From assembly GCA_001825665.1 (NCBI GenBank), contig MHXZ01000073.1, positions 1 to 64,000 of the forward strand: a stretch of 64,000 nt of DNA, given 5' to 3'. The notes beneath the pieces were generated by a model. That model saw only the letters and a list, made by a program, of their open reading frames with translations. It made no database searches and was not told the DNA's origin. Shown piece by piece: positions 62,900 through 64,000 of this stretch. Position 1 is the stretch's first letter; every line of letters starts with the position of its first letter. Position numbers and translations under genes: made by a program. This stretch comes from Planctomycetes bacterium GWF2_41_51. GTDB taxonomy: Bacteria > Planctomycetota > Phycisphaerae > Sedimentisphaerales > UBA12454.

Positions 62900-63976
62900 T
62901 TATTTTTTCTTTGTCGCAGGCAACAGCGACATGCCGAGAGCCAGAATTATAACTGTCGCAGGTTCGGGCACAACTTTGAGAAGAAACGCACGTTCAACGC
63001 CGTTGCGAATACCAACCCCGACGATTTGTCCATCGTTGTTAATATCGTAAGCGTATCGCAGCGACCATCCGCTTGAGGGGTCGATTAGTATGTTTAGGTC
63101 TATGGCTGTTGATGATTCGAACAGGCAGGCACGTGCAGCACCGCTTGCGTTTTCTGCGTAGCCGACGATTTGTCCGAGATTATTGTTTGCTATAGCAAGG
63201 CTGTAATTTCCGCCGAGCGTTCCAAAATCCGTATTTATTCCGCTGCCGTCGCTGTTGAAAATGCAGGCGTTGTAGAAACCATTTTCATTATCAGCACTGC
63301 CGACGATTTGACCGCCATCATTGATTGAGTATGCCCAGCTTCTTTTGTCGTAAAGCGGTATATTGCCGGTATCAGAAAATTTGCAGGCTATATCTGTTCC
63401 GCTTCCGTTTTGCTCGCTGCCGACGATTGTACCTGTAGAATTTATCGAAAGCGCCCAACTGTTATCACCGCCGAGAAAGCCGGTATTTGTGAAATTGTAT
63501 GCCTCAGTTTCTCCGGCATCTCTGCCGCTTCTGCCGACTGTTGTTCCAGTATTATTGATTGCGACTGCCATACTGTTGGTGTTGTCGCTTAAAGAAGCAG
63601 GAGAAACACCGGCAGTGAAAGTGCAGGCTCGTCTGTCTGTGGTACTGTTTTGTGACCAGCCGACAATGGCACCATCATTATTAATTGCGTACGCGTAACT
63701 TGAGGTATAGCCGGTAAGTGTTCCGAGATTGTTTACGCTGCCATCGGTGTTGAATCTGCAGGCGATATAATTCCCGGAATCATCTTCTGCTCTGCCAACG
63801 ACAACTCCGCTATCGTTGATACTGTATGCCCAGCTTTTTCCGCCATCGGAAAGTGAGCCAAGGTCGATGACATCATAGAGGGATGCTTGAGACAGACTTG
63901 ATAAACAGAACATTGAAATAAGAATTAGAAATGACGGTCTCGATGTGCGCACAGACACAAATGGGAATTTCTTCAT
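62900..63976 (-). CDS. HAF-repeat PEP-CTERM protein
   Basis: 358 residues from the ATG at 63976 (GGAAG eight bases upstream); a GTG at 63988 is a weaker choice. Signal peptide ILISMFCLSSLSQA. About seven HAF-type repeats of 35-40 residues follow, with the theme YSINDSGVVVGRAEDDSGNY / AYAINNDGAIVGWSQN. The C-terminal sorting signal PEPATVIILALGMSLLPATKKK is complete. A propeller is the likely fold. Exported and exosortase-processed; function unknown. The promoter region lies at or beyond the window edge. Confidence 0.88.
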   Translation of the reverse strand: MKKFPFVSVRTSRPSFLILISMFCLSSLSQASLYDVIDLGSLSDGGKSWAYSINDSGVVVGRAEDDSGNYIACRFNTDGSVNNLGTLTGYTSSYAYAINNDGAIVGWSQNSTTDRRACTFTAGVSPASLSDNTNSMAVAINNTGTTVGRSGRDAGETEAYNFTNTGFLGGDNSWALSINSTGTIVGSEQNGSGTDIACKFSDTGNIPLYDKRSWAYSINDGGQIVGSADNENGFYNACIFNSDGSGINTDFGTLGGNYSLAIANNNLGQIVGYAENASGAARACLFESSTAIDLNILIDPSSGWSLRYAYDINNDGQIVGVGIRNGVERAFLLKVVPEPATVIILALGMSLLPATKKK

Positions 63977-64000
63977 AACTTCTTCCACCTAAATAAACTA

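Noticed and set aside
1-64000. tRNA or rRNA genes, integrase and att sites
   Set aside because: None could be recognised by eye; absence cannot be proven without tRNAscan and profile searches.

Overview
The window looks like chromosomal DNA of a planctomycete, most likely class Phycisphaerae (Sedimentisphaerales-like). This is inferred from four PEP-CTERM proteins, five dockerin-like C-termini (four intact, one decayed), a GLUG-repeat protein, a DUF1559/pilin-like protein, an oversized SecA and moderate-to-low GC. No ribosomal RNA, tRNA or CRISPR array was recognised. One clear RNA gene, RNase P RNA, is present on the minus strand near 13 kb.

Layout. 0-13.4 kb is mostly housekeeping: the end of tyrS, an efp-secA pair, gltA, a four-gene minus-strand run (HI0933-type flavoprotein, arsC, an unknown membrane-anchored protein, trxB), a MATE transporter and rnpB. 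13.6-30.7 kb holds large secreted proteins (an M6 protease with InlB-like and propeller repeats, PEP-CTERM and dockerin proteins), a lone phage terminase large subunit at 17.5 kb, a Doc-type toxin-antitoxin pair, a pilin-like protein and a GT39-like glycosyltransferase. 31-40 kb mixes phage-like minus-strand genes (a TerS-like HTH protein, a ParB-like protein, a GNAT protein, an ABC ATPase, a two-HTH protein) with PEP-CTERM and GLUG genes and an AAA ATPase/DUF4276 pair that resembles a defence system. 40-50.7 kb is host-like: FHA-GAF protein, SNase-like protein, hemerythrin, HAD phosphatase, rlmN, a decayed dockerin gene, phosphomannomutase, M48 protease, UbiA prenyltransferase, DUF985 cupin and rubrerythrin. 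50.9-61.2 kb is a tight plus-strand virion gene cluster (portal, scaffold-like, SU10-type capsid, connectors, beta-helix fibre, hub-like protein, small membrane protein). A frameshifted SPL-type radical SAM gene, a lipoprotein and a HAF-repeat PEP-CTERM gene follow.

The most notable pattern is a phage packaging and capsid gene set split over at least four places in 45 kb. TerL is at 17.5 kb with intact ATPase and nuclease residues, TerS-like and ParB-like genes are at 31-32 kb, ABC/GNAT genes at 34-36 kb, and the portal and capsid are at 51-61 kb. Host-type genes lie between them, and no integrase, replication gene or tape-measure gene was seen. It could be a rearranged prophage remnant or a domesticated, gene-transfer-agent-like particle.

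The second pattern is a set of short palindromic or periodic repeats, between genes and also in frame inside four genes (GT39, ABC ATPase, ParB-like, portal), where they add peptide segments without breaking the frame. A related palindrome pair forms the extended P3 and P12 arms of the RNase P RNA.
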